From positions 1 to 9,318 of the forward strand of contig JAEZEM010000355.1 of NCBI GenBank assembly GCA_023417745.1: a stretch of 9,318 nucleotides of DNA. The letters run 5' to 3'. The position numbers were made by a program, and so were the translations under genes. A model generated the notes under the pieces. It worked only from the letters and a program-made list of their open reading frames with translations. It had not been told where the DNA came from and did not search any database. Source of the stretch: Pseudomonadota bacterium (lineage in GTDB: Bacteria; Desulfobacterota; Desulfovibrionia; Desulfovibrionales; Desulfovibrionaceae). Shown one piece after another: positions 1 to 6,833 of this stretch (positions are counted from its first letter, which is position 1; each line of letters begins with the position of its first letter).

Positions 1-9
1 GGAGGGGGC

Positions 10-56
10 TCGGGGGAGGAAACCCCTTTTTCCCAAAAAGGGGTTTCCTCCCCCGA
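10..56 (+). terminator. Long perfect hairpin, probable terminator of an upstream gene
   Basis: Bases 10-31 and 35-56 are perfect reverse complements (22 bp) around a CCC loop. The stem has a T5/A5 block next to the loop and a G-rich base. A pyrimidine-rich, T-containing stretch (57-66) follows on the + strand, which fits a rightward terminator for a gene left of the window. There is no clean U-run, so a processing signal or bidirectional terminator is also possible. Confidence 0.7.
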
Positions 57-76
57 TTCCTCTTTATTATCCCAAT

Positions 77-81
77 AAGGA
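77..81 (+). promoter_or_regulatory. Ribosome binding site of the glycosyltransferase gene
   Basis: AAGGA lies 7 bases before the ATG at 89, in a short AT-rich stretch between the hairpin and the gene. It supports 89 as the start. Confidence 0.6.
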
Positions 82-88
82 CAACAAT

Positions 89-1273
89 ATGCGTATATTC
101 GTGCCGGCGATGGGGCGGGTGAACACGAAGAACCGGGACGGCAGCGAGGTCAGGTTCGCCGAGATCGCCAAGCGGTGGCTGGCGGCCGGCGTGACGCTGG
201 AGATGTTGTTGCCGCGCCGGGAGATCGGCGTGCTGGAGTCCCAGGGCGTGCGCGCCTCCTGGCGCGTGCATTGGGAGCCTTTTACCAGCGAATCCGACCG
301 GCTGTGGAACGTGCTGGCCGTGTATTTGTGGCGGATTTTGACCTGTCCCTTTGCCCGGTATCCCAAGGGCGTGGACGCGGTTTACGCGCCGTCGGACTTT
401 TTGTTCGATCTGTTGCCGGCGCTTTTGTGCCGTTGGGGCAATCCGGCGGCCAGGCTCGTCGTGTGCGTGTTTCTCATCGCCCCCAACCCCTTCAAGGGCT
501 ATGAGAACGTCTTTGGCGGCAAGTGGAAGCTGCCGTCCATTCGCGGGGTGCTCTATTACTGCGCCCAGTGGCTGAGCGTCTGGCTGGCCCGCAAGGCCGG
601 CGCGACCATGCTGGTGCTCAATTCCCTGGACAAGGATTCGCTGATCGCCATGGGCGCGGACCCGGCCACGGTCCATGTGGTGACCATGGGCGTGGACGGC
701 GGCTTTTTCAACGGTGTTGCGCCGGTTGCCGATACGCCGCGTTATGACGGCATTTTCCTGGGCCGGCTGCACCCGCAAAAAGGGCTTTTCGATCTGGTGC
801 GCATCTGGAAGCGGGTGTGCGCCGAGCGTCCCGGCAGCCGGTTGGGCGTCATCGGCGGCGGCAGCGACTGGTGGTTCGGCAAGCTCAAGCAGGAGATCGC
901 CGCGGCCGGGCTGACCGGCCAGGTCGATTTGCTCGGCTTTCGCCAGGGCGAGGACAAAGTGCGCTTGTTAAAGGCCGCCGGCGTGTTCCTCATGCCCAGC
1001 CACTACGAGAGCTTCGGTCAGGTGGCCGTGGAGGCCATGGCCAGCGGCTTGCCGGTGGTCGCCTACGATTTGCCGATTTATCAGGAGATTTTCCCCACCG
1101 GCATGATCAAGACGGCTCTGGAGGACGAGGCGTCGTTCGCCGAAGAGGTCTTGTCCCTGCTGGCTGACCCGGCCCGCCGCGAGGCCGCCGTGGCCCAGGC
1201 CCGGGCCCGGGCCGCCGTCTTTGACTGGGCGGCCATCGCCGAACGCGAAATGGGGTTTGTGACGAGGCGCTAG
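89..1273 (+). CDS. Glycosyltransferase, GT4-type (GT-B fold)
   Basis: The 394-residue protein is of normal length for a cytoplasmic retaining glycosyltransferase that moves a sugar from a nucleotide-sugar donor to a glycan, lipid or other acceptor. The N-terminal half (about 1-190) is the acceptor-side domain. The C-terminal half carries the donor-side signatures: GRLHPQKG at 225-232 and the E-x7-E motif ESFGQVAVE at 307-315, followed by the ASGLPVVAYD segment typical of glycosyl transferases group 1. The N-terminal glycine-rich loop is unusual: it reads PAMGRVNTKNRDGSE rather than the common GG form. The ATG at 89 has a good ribosome site. No other polysaccharide or LPS gene is visible nearby, so donor and acceptor cannot be assigned. 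Family call is firm, substrate unknown. Confidence 0.9.
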   Translation: MRIFVPAMGRVNTKNRDGSEVRFAEIAKRWLAAGVTLEMLLPRREIGVLESQGVRASWRVHWEPFTSESDRLWNVLAVYLWRILTCPFARYPKGVDAVYAPSDFLFDLLPALLCRWGNPAARLVVCVFLIAPNPFKGYENVFGGKWKLPSIRGVLYYCAQWLSVWLARKAGATMLVLNSLDKDSLIAMGADPATVHVVTMGVDGGFFNGVAPVADTPRYDGIFLGRLHPQKGLFDLVRIWKRVCAERPGSRLGVIGGGSDWWFGKLKQEIAAAGLTGQVDLLGFRQGEDKVRLLKAAGVFLMPSHYESFGQVAVEAMASGLPVVAYDLPIYQEIFPTGMIKTALEDEASFAEEVLSLLADPARREAAVAQARARAAVFDWAAIAEREMGFVTRR

Positions 1274-1285
1274 GGCCGCGTCCCT

Positions 1286-1311
1286 TGAAAAAATACGAGA
1301 GTATTTTTTCA
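1286..1311. terminator. AT-rich hairpin between convergent genes, possible bidirectional terminator
   Basis: Bases 1286-1296 and 1301-1311 pair perfectly (TGAAAAAATAC with its complement, 11 bp) around a GAGA loop. It starts 13 bases after the glycosyltransferase stop and lies before the Fic stop on the other strand. Both strands end the stem in a T6 run. The stem is poor in GC for a terminator, but its symmetry and position fit shared termination. The rest of the 122-bp gap (1274-1395) shows nothing else recognisable. Confidence 0.5.
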
Positions 1312-1395
1312 TAAAAATTAGTTGTTTTAGTGAGTTGGTTGGAAGGCGGCGTATTCGTTTTTCGTGGGCGCGACACGAGGAAGAGCAGCGACCAC

Positions 1396-2550
1396 TCAGC
1401 GGGCGTCGTCATTGAGCCGGTAGCGCGTGCCTGTTTTGCGGATCAGCCCGAGGCGTTCCAGATTCTTGATGTCGCGCCGGATCGTCTTGTCGCTGACCTG
1501 CCGATAGAGCAGCGTGAAAGGACTGGTCTGTCTGAGGGCATGGCTGTCGAACGCCGTGTCGCCAGCGGCCAGGAGCAGTTCAACGAGTTGATGCTGGCGC
1601 GGGGAAAGCTCTCGGGCCTGGTTCTTGAGATACGCGACATAGTCGCGATAAAGCAGCGGTTTGACGCCCGAGACGATGCGCTCCCGGCGTTCTTCCAGGC
1701 TGTCGCGCAGTGCCTTGAAATAGAAATCCAGAAACGGCTGCACACTGTCGTCGGCGCTTTTCTCTGCTTGCGAAAACGCAATGTAATAGTCGTGGATGTC
1801 GCGGTAGTAGGCGTTCCACAGCGTGCTCGGGATATGCCGATAGCCGGCCGCCGCCAGGATCATGGCTTCGATCATTCGGGCTGTCCGCCCGTTGCCGTCC
1901 CGGAAGGGATGGATTTTCGCCAGATGATAATGCGCCAGGGCCGCCCGGATGACCGGATCGGTCAGCAAGAGCGCCTCGCCGTTTATCCAATCCACGAACG
2001 CCGCCATGAGCGTCTTGACGTCTTCTAGAATTTTTGGAGGCACATACGTGCCGCCATGCTCCGGGTTGCCGACTTGCACGGACGTGTTGCGATACAGTCC
2101 CGGTGAGAGGCCCGCGTCGTTGACGCCGCCGGTGATGGCGGCGTGGACGGCCTTGATAAGCGCTTCGCTCAGCCGGAGAGGCTGGGCGTCGTCGGCTTTA
2201 TTGGTGGCGAGGATAAACTTGTCGTGGGCAGCCTTGAGATTAAGGATTTCCCGCTCGAAATCGTTGGCGGCCGCAGCCGATCCTTCTTTTTCCAGCAAAG
2301 CGCCGACAGCCTTTTCGTCCAGGGGATTGCCCTCCAGAGCCGCCGTGCTGAAGATCGACTTGCGGATCAAATCTTCGTCCAGAAACGCCGCCAGATGCGG
2401 CGGCGTCGGCAATGAGGCGATGATGTCGTAACAGGCGTGAAACACCTTGAGTTCGGTGGCGATTTGGTCTTGGTCGAAGCGGCGGGAGAAGACAAAATTG
2501 CCGGACTTGAACGTCAGGACCTTGTGGATTTCCCGGGCTGTCGTGGGCAT
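1396..2550 (-). CDS. Fic family protein (class II, self-inhibited) with C-terminal winged helix
   Basis: The protein has 384 residues. Fic enzymes usually transfer AMP from ATP to a hydroxyl side chain of a target protein. The active-site motif HPFRDGNGRTAR is at 214-225, with catalytic His214 and the GNGR phosphate-binding loop intact, so it should be active. The class II inhibitory motif [S/T]xxxE[G/N] is at T69-E73-G74 within the same chain, whose Glu normally blocks productive ATP binding. N-terminal residues 1-60 resemble the usual Fic_N region. Residues about 317-380 (SDKTIRRDIKNLERLGLI core) look like a DeoR-type winged helix. A class II Fic/wHTH layout is widespread and often not linked to an antitoxin gene. 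It stands alone between unrelated genes, convergent to the glycosyltransferase, suggesting a mobile or accessory insertion. The target is unknown. Confidence 0.93.
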   Translation of the reverse strand: MPTTAREIHKVLTFKSGNFVFSRRFDQDQIATELKVFHACYDIIASLPTPPHLAAFLDEDLIRKSIFSTAALEGNPLDEKAVGALLEKEGSAAAANDFEREILNLKAAHDKFILATNKADDAQPLRLSEALIKAVHAAITGGVNDAGLSPGLYRNTSVQVGNPEHGGTYVPPKILEDVKTLMAAFVDWINGEALLLTDPVIRAALAHYHLAKIHPFRDGNGRTARMIEAMILAAAGYRHIPSTLWNAYYRDIHDYYIAFSQAEKSADDSVQPFLDFYFKALRDSLEERRERIVSGVKPLLYRDYVAYLKNQARELSPRQHQLVELLLAAGDTAFDSHALRQTSPFTLLYRQVSDKTIRRDIKNLERLGLIRKTGTRYRLNDDAR

Positions 2551-2630
2551 GATTTTGTCCAGCTTAAAAGTAATGAAATCATACTGATAAAATTAATCAT
2601 GTCCTTTATTTTGTCCAGTAAATTGTCCCA
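2551..2630 (-). promoter_or_regulatory. Repeated GGACA boxes upstream of the Fic gene, candidate operator
   Basis: The upstream region of the Fic gene is AT-rich. On the - strand it holds GGGACAATTTAC, TGGACAAAATAA and AGGACATGATTA as three consecutive 12-bp units (2630 down to about 2594). A further TGGACAAAAT copy directly precedes the ATG. The 11-mer CTGGACAAAAT occurs twice exactly (+ strand 2552-2562 and 2608-2618). The start-proximal copy supplies the only GGA that could serve as ribosome site. The array is a plausible operator, perhaps for the winged helix of the Fic protein itself; the ligand is inferred. Confidence 0.5.
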
Positions 2631-2638
2631 TCCCGGCC

Positions 2639-3862
2639 TCACTCGTCCCGCAGCACCGCCAGCACCTCGACATTGGAGGCCTGCCAGGCCGGATAGGCCC
2701 CGGCCAGGATGCCCAGGGCCGCCGAGCCGATAAGCGTCCCGCCAATGAGCCCCGGGTGGTAGACCTGGGGAAATTCGCCCACCCGGTAGACCACGGCCAG
2801 CACGCCCAGGGCCACCACCGTCCCCGCCGCGCCGCCGGCCGAGGCCATCATGCCGGATTCGATGAGAAACTGGCGCACGATGTCCTTTTTACGTGCCCCC
2901 ACCGCCCGCCGAATGCCGATCTCCAGCCGTCTGGCCCGCACGAGCAGGATCATGATGGACAGGATGCCCAGCCCGCCGATGCCAAAGGACAGGGACGAGC
3001 TGATAAACCCCAGCGTCTGCACCAGATCAAGCGCCTGCTGCTTGACCTCCATGGTGTCCTTGGCGGTGAGCACCTTGAAATCGTCGGGCTGGCCCTTGTC
3101 GGTCTTGATGTCGTGGCTCTTGCGCAGGATGTGGACGGCGGCTTCCCGCGAGGCGTCGAAATCCGCCCCATCGGCCAGGCGCACGTACACCCCGTGGATG
3201 TAGGTCTTGTTGGACATGCGCCGCATGAAGGTGGAAAGCGGCACGAAAATCTGTTCGTCCTGGTTGGCCCCGGACACGTCCGAGCCTTTCTCCTCCATGA
3301 CGCCGATAACGTGCAGCCGGGCCCGGAAGATGAAGACCGACTGGCCCAGGGCCGCCTCGGGCGTGCCGAAAAGCCGCCGGGCGATGGCCGGCCCCAGGGC
3401 GCAGACCAGCTCCTTGTCGTCTTCCTCGCTCTGGTCGAAAAAACGGCCGTACTGGGGCGTGTTGCCGCGTATGGACGGATAGGCCGGCCAGGTGGCCACG
3501 AGTTGGCACATGACCTTCTTGTCGCCGGCCCGGATGGGCATGGGGAAGCTCAAAAACGGCACGCCGTCCACGGCCGCCGGCAGCCCGCGCAGCAGGGCCA
3601 CGGCGTCGGGAAGCTTCAAATGGGTGTTGCCGGCGTCGGGCCGGATGTCGCCCCGGCGGAAGCGGATGTTGCCGGTCATGGCCATGAGCAGGTTGGGGCC
3701 GAGCTTTTCCGTCTCGATGACGGCCTTGCGCTCCATGGCCAGCGTCACGTGCAGCACGCCCGTCAGCGCGAACGCGCCGAGAAAGACCCCGAGCATGGCC
3801 AGCACCGTGCGCATCTTGTGGGTCGCCAGGGACTTCAGCGCGATACGCAGGCTTAAAAGCAC
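2639..3862 (-). CDS. MacB/FtsX-type ABC transporter permease
   Basis: The 407-residue protein has the four-helix layout of MacB-like permeases. TM1 is at about 18-40, followed by a large periplasmic MacB_PCD-type domain (about 45-280). Three C-terminal helices sit at about 285-307, 336-360 and 371-391. The cytoplasmic coupling segment RRLEIGIRRAVGARKKDI (311-328) and the terminal AGAYPAWQASNVEVLAVLRDE-type end are family hallmarks. Such permeases transmit ATPase motion to extract or export lipoproteins, peptides or small molecules. The start is GTG, 9 bases after the stop of the ModE-like gene, so translation is probably coupled. No LolD/MacB-type ATPase or membrane-fusion protein is in the window; a partner must be encoded elsewhere or have been lost. 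Substrate unknown. Confidence 0.9.
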   Translation of the reverse strand: MLLSLRIALKSLATHKMRTVLAMLGVFLGAFALTGVLHVTLAMERKAVIETEKLGPNLLMAMTGNIRFRRGDIRPDAGNTHLKLPDAVALLRGLPAAVDGVPFLSFPMPIRAGDKKVMCQLVATWPAYPSIRGNTPQYGRFFDQSEEDDKELVCALGPAIARRLFGTPEAALGQSVFIFRARLHVIGVMEEKGSDVSGANQDEQIFVPLSTFMRRMSNKTYIHGVYVRLADGADFDASREAAVHILRKSHDIKTDKGQPDDFKVLTAKDTMEVKQQALDLVQTLGFISSSLSFGIGGLGILSIMILLVRARRLEIGIRRAVGARKKDIVRQFLIESGMMASAGGAAGTVVALGVLAVVYRVGEFPQVYHPGLIGGTLIGSAALGILAGAYPAWQASNVEVLAVLRDE

Positions 3863-3871
3863 CGGCTGGCC

Positions 3872-4258
3872 TCAGGAAGAGGAAGGAACCTTGGGGTTGT
3901 CTTCGCTGAATGGTTCCGTGGTCCAGGGAAAAAGCTCCCTGGCCCGGGACACGGCAAAATTCTCCACATCCCGATGCCAGACCCGAAAAAGCCGCACGAT
4001 GTCGTGGCCAAGGGGGGTGAGGCGAAAACCTTTCTTTGGCCCCGAACGCTCCATAAGGGGTTCGCCGATGACGGTTTCCGTCTGCTTCATGCGGCCCCAG
4101 GCGGCGCGGTAGGACATGCCCATGGCCGAGGCCGCCTTGTTGAGGGAACCGAGTTCTTCCACGAGTTCGAGGAGTTGAATCCGGCCAAGGCCGAGCAGTA
4201 CGCCATCACAGGTTTCAAACCACAAATGCAGCCGCTGCACGGCCTCGATGTTGCGCAT
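3872..4258 (-). CDS. ModE-like winged-helix DNA-binding protein without ligand domain
   Basis: The protein has 128 residues. Residues about 23-85 match the N-terminal domain of ModE: LLELVEELGSLNKAASAMGM followed by SYRAAWGRMKQTE, then a wing ending GFRLTPLGHDIVRLF. ModE represses or activates molybdate uptake and molybdoenzyme genes. Here the C-terminal molybdate-binding (Mop/TOBE) domains are absent, as in many stand-alone ModE-N proteins, so direct oxyanion sensing is unlikely. The start is the ATG at 4256-4258, preceded by GAGGG at proper spacing. A much longer open frame continues upstream but runs antisense through the MATE gene and is rejected. It is first in a two-gene unit with the permease and divergent from the MATE gene, so it may control both. 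Homology is clear; the metal link is inferred. Confidence 0.87.
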   Translation of the reverse strand: MRNIEAVQRLHLWFETCDGVLLGLGRIQLLELVEELGSLNKAASAMGMSYRAAWGRMKQTETVIGEPLMERSGPKKGFRLTPLGHDIVRLFRVWHRDVENFAVSRARELFPWTTEPFSEDNPKVPSSS

Positions 4259-4396
4259 CGTTTCCCTCTTGTCTCCAGCTCTGGCGTTGTGTGAAAGACG
4301 TCTTATCCTTAGCCGGCCGACATTGCCAAGGGGGAGTTGACCGCGCAGGCTCCCTCCCGTATCGCCAAACGCCTTGTAAGCGACGGCGGAGGTTGC
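4259..4396. promoter_or_regulatory. Divergent promoter region with a 10-bp palindrome
   Basis: The 138-bp gap between the ModE-like gene and the MATE gene must hold promoters for both directions. AAGACGTCTT (4295-4304) is a perfect palindrome, placed 37 bases from the regulator start, and is a candidate operator. It does not match the E. coli ModE box, and no convincing -35/-10 pair was found. Confidence 0.35.
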
Positions 4397-5779
4397 ATGG
4401 AGAAAAAAAGCGGGCTGCTGGCCGCCGGTGTCGGCTTCGGGACCATCTGGTCCCTGGCTTGGCCGCAGATCCTCATGATGTTTTTGACGTTTTGCATCGG
4501 TTTTGTCGACGTCTACGTGGGCGGCCGCATTGACCGCGAGACCCAGGCGGCGGTGGGCGTGCTGGCCCAGGCCATGTTTTTTTTCCAGGTCCTTGCCGCG
4601 GCCGTGGCCAACGGGGCCGTGGCCGCCGTCAGCCAGTCCGAGGGCGCGGGACGTCTGGCCCGGGCCGGGCGCTATGTCTGGTTGTGCCTGCTGGCCGGCG
4701 TGGCCGCTTCGGTGGCCGTCATGGCCTTGGGGCTGGCCCTGCGAGACCAATTCCTCGGCCTGCTCCAGATGCCGGCCCCCATCTGGGACACGGCCCGCTA
4801 TTTCCTGACCGTGTTGTTGCTGCTGCTGCCCATCCAGTCGTTTTTCATCATCGCCAACGCGCTGTTCCGGGCGCGCCGGCTGGTCATGACGCCGCTTTTT
4901 GCCTGGGGGCTGGCCGCCGTGCTCAACACCCTCGGCGATTTCGGCTTTGGCCTGGGGCGGTTCGGGCTGCCGAACTTCGGCTATGCCGGCGTGGCCTGGA
5001 GCACATTTTTTTCGGTCACAGCCGGCATGGCCTTCAATCTGGCCGCGCTGATCCGGGTCGGGATGCTGCGGCGCGACCAGTTTCCCCGCTGGCGCTGGGT
5101 ACGTTGCGCCAGCCGCTATCTGCTGCGGGTCGCCTGGCCCTCGGGGCTCATGCAGATTGTGTGGCACACCGGCTATCTGCTGCTATTTTCCGTGGTCGGG
5201 GCGCTGCCCGTGGGCAGCGTGGCCGCCCTGGCCGGCATGTCGGCCGGCATGCGCCTGGAATCGATTCTTTTTTTGCCGCCCATGGCTTTTAATTTCACGG
5301 CCTCCATTCTGGTGGGCAATTTGATCGGGGCCGGCCGGCCCGACGAAGCCCGGCGGGTGGGCTACCGCATCGCCTGGGCCGGCGTTGCCGCCATCAGCCT
5401 CATGGGGCTGTGCCTGTGGCCGTTTTTGCCGGCGGCGGCCGCCTTCGTCTCCCCGGACCCCGAGGCGGCGGCCCAGGCGGTTTCGTATTTACGATACAAC
5501 GTCGCGGCCATTCCCTTTACCGTGGCCGGTCTTATTCTCATCGGGGCCATGACCGGGGCCGGGGCGACGCTTTTAACCATGTTCGTCACCGGCGGCTCCG
5601 TCTGGCTCGTGCGGTTGCCCTTGGCGTTTTATTTGGGGCATAGCCTCCTTGGCCGGGCCGAGGGGGTGTGGATTTCCATGTTTGTGTCCCAGGCCGTGCA
5701 GTCGCTGGCCTGCCTGGGGGTGTACCGCTACGCGGATTGGACGCGTTTCGGCATGGGCGGCGGCAAGACGAGGAAGTAA
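4397..5779 (+). CDS. MATE family membrane transporter
   Basis: The protein has 460 residues and about 12 hydrophobic segments in two pseudo-repeats split by the basic loop around 222-245. This is the usual size for MATE antiporters, which export cations, drugs or metabolites using Na+ or H+. TM1 contains the family aspartate (D38 in FVDVYVGG). The second half carries VGNLIGAGRPDEARRVG (306-322), matching the MATE signature after TM8. The ATG at 4397 has GGAGG four bases upstream; an in-frame TTG at 4337 would add 20 polar residues and is less likely. The stop is only 2 bases before the DUF2156 gene, whose ribosome site lies in the end of this gene, so the two are one operon. MATE proteins belong to the MOP flippase superfamily, so lipid-linked substrates are also possible. 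Confidence 0.92.
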   Translation: MEKKSGLLAAGVGFGTIWSLAWPQILMMFLTFCIGFVDVYVGGRIDRETQAAVGVLAQAMFFFQVLAAAVANGAVAAVSQSEGAGRLARAGRYVWLCLLAGVAASVAVMALGLALRDQFLGLLQMPAPIWDTARYFLTVLLLLLPIQSFFIIANALFRARRLVMTPLFAWGLAAVLNTLGDFGFGLGRFGLPNFGYAGVAWSTFFSVTAGMAFNLAALIRVGMLRRDQFPRWRWVRCASRYLLRVAWPSGLMQIVWHTGYLLLFSVVGALPVGSVAALAGMSAGMRLESILFLPPMAFNFTASILVGNLIGAGRPDEARRVGYRIAWAGVAAISLMGLCLWPFLPAAAAFVSPDPEAAAQAVSYLRYNVAAIPFTVAGLILIGAMTGAGATLLTMFVTGGSVWLVRLPLAFYLGHSLLGRAEGVWISMFVSQAVQSLACLGVYRYADWTRFGMGGGKTRK

Positions 5780-5781
5780 CG

Positions 5782-6666
5782 ATGCAAGAAGGTTTTGAGG
5801 CCATTTCCCTGGAGCGGCGCGACGAATACCTGGAGCGCCTGGCCCAGTGCCCCCAGAAGGTTTCGGACTACAGCTTCGGCAATCTCTGGGGCTGGGCCGA
5901 GGAATACGGCCTGTCCTGGCGGTTTGGCGAAAGCCATGTCTGGATTTTGCAGACCAAACCCTACGAAGTCTTCTGGGCCCCGGTGGGGCCGTGGACCAAC
6001 GTCGACTGGAGCGCCTGCCCGTGTCTGGCCCAGGGGCTCGACTTCATCCGGGTGCCCGACGCCTTGTGCGGCATCCTCTCGGCGGCCATGCCCGACCGGG
6101 TGACCACCCAGGAGGCCCGGGACCACGACGACTACGTCTACAGCGTGCCCGAACTGGTCGAGCTTCGCGGCAACAAGTTCCACAAGAAGAAAAACCTGCT
6201 CAGCCAGTTCCAGCGGACTTACGACTACGAGTACAAGCCGCTGACCCCGGATTGCGTGGAAGAGACCCTGGAGCTCCAGCGCCAGTGGTTTGCCTGGCGC
6301 GACCCCGAGGATTCCGGGGCGCTTCTGGCCGAGAACCAGGCCATCGTGCGGGTGCTCCAGAGCTGGGACCGTTTTCCCGGCCTCATGGGCGGGGCCATTC
6401 GGGTGGACGGCGAGATGATCGCCTATACCGTGGCCGAGGCGCTCACCCCGGAAATGCTGGTGATCCACTTCGAAAAAGGCCGACCGGGCTTCAAGGGCGT
6501 GTATCAGGCCATTAATCAAATGTTTCTGGCCGACGCCGGAGTTCCCTACGCCTTGGTCAACCGCGAGCAGGACTTGGGCGACGAGGGGCTTCGCAAGGCC
6601 AAGCTCTCCTACAACCCCTGCATGTACCTCAAGAAATGTAAGGTTTCCGTAGCCGCGGCCGGGTAG
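5782..6666 (+). CDS. DUF2156 / LPG-synthase C-terminal-like protein
   Basis: The protein has 294 residues, soluble, with no signal peptide or membrane helix. It matches the DUF2156 family, two tandem GNAT-like folds related to the catalytic domain of MprF (lysyl-phosphatidylglycerol synthase) and to FemX-type aminoacyl-tRNA transferases. Visible hallmarks are LRGNKFHKKKNLLSQF (128-143), HFEKG (229-233) and VNREQDLGDEGLRKAKLSYNP (259-279, the most conserved block). It could aminoacylate a lipid or small molecule, but characterised members are few and the substrate is unknown. The ATG at 5782 follows GAGGAAG in the MATE 3' end. Unlike MprF it has no membrane part of its own, yet it is coupled to a polytopic transporter. 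Family call firm, function uncertain. Confidence 0.88.
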   Translation: MQEGFEAISLERRDEYLERLAQCPQKVSDYSFGNLWGWAEEYGLSWRFGESHVWILQTKPYEVFWAPVGPWTNVDWSACPCLAQGLDFIRVPDALCGILSAAMPDRVTTQEARDHDDYVYSVPELVELRGNKFHKKKNLLSQFQRTYDYEYKPLTPDCVEETLELQRQWFAWRDPEDSGALLAENQAIVRVLQSWDRFPGLMGGAIRVDGEMIAYTVAEALTPEMLVIHFEKGRPGFKGVYQAINQMFLADAGVPYALVNREQDLGDEGLRKAKLSYNPCMYLKKCKVSVAAAG

Positions 6667-6833
6667 GGCTTTTGCGGCCTTCGCTTGACGCATACAGGAT
6701 CGGCCGTGCGCGCCGACGCGGCACAACGTTTTTGTGCCGTTGCAGACAGGGTTTGGCTTGCCTTTTCGGGCAAAACAACCAAAAGTGCCCGGTGCTGTTT
6801 TGTTGCTGATCCTGTACCGGCTGGGGCAAAGGC
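6667..6833. other. Intergenic region rich in inverted repeats
   Basis: This 167-bp gap contains an outer pair, TACAGGATCGGC (6693-6704) with GCTGATCCTGTA (6805-6816), 12 positions with one G-U. Inside are CGGCACAA/TTGTGCCG (6719-6726/6732-6739), TTGCC/GGCAA (6758-6762/6769-6773) and, as an alternative, CGGGCA/TGCCCG (6767-6772/6786-6791). It may combine a terminator for the upstream operon with a structured leader for the response regulator. No known riboswitch class was recognised. Confidence 0.45.

Noticed and set aside
1330..2028. Open frame of 232 codons on the + strand
   Set aside because: It lies opposite the Fic catalytic region, which has intact motifs.
2756..3856. Open frame of 366 codons on the + strand
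   Set aside because: It is antisense to the permease, rich in His, Gly and Gln as expected for a GC-rich shadow frame, and has no recognisable domain.
3872..4258. LysR-type regulator
   Set aside because: The helix-turn-helix is related, but the protein is only 128 residues, lacks the effector domain, and fits the ModE N-terminal pattern better.
4259..5167. Long upstream extension of the ModE-like reading frame on the - strand
   Set aside because: It is antisense to the MATE gene, has glycine/glutamine/histidine-rich low-complexity content, and a well-placed ATG with ribosome site exists at 4258.
5728..6726. Open frame of 332 codons on the - strand
   Set aside because: Shadow of the DUF2156 gene with shadow-like composition and no family motif.
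6667..6833. Cyclic-di-GMP or other known riboswitch before the CheY-like gene
   Set aside because: The region is structured but I could not match the conserved core of any class I know.
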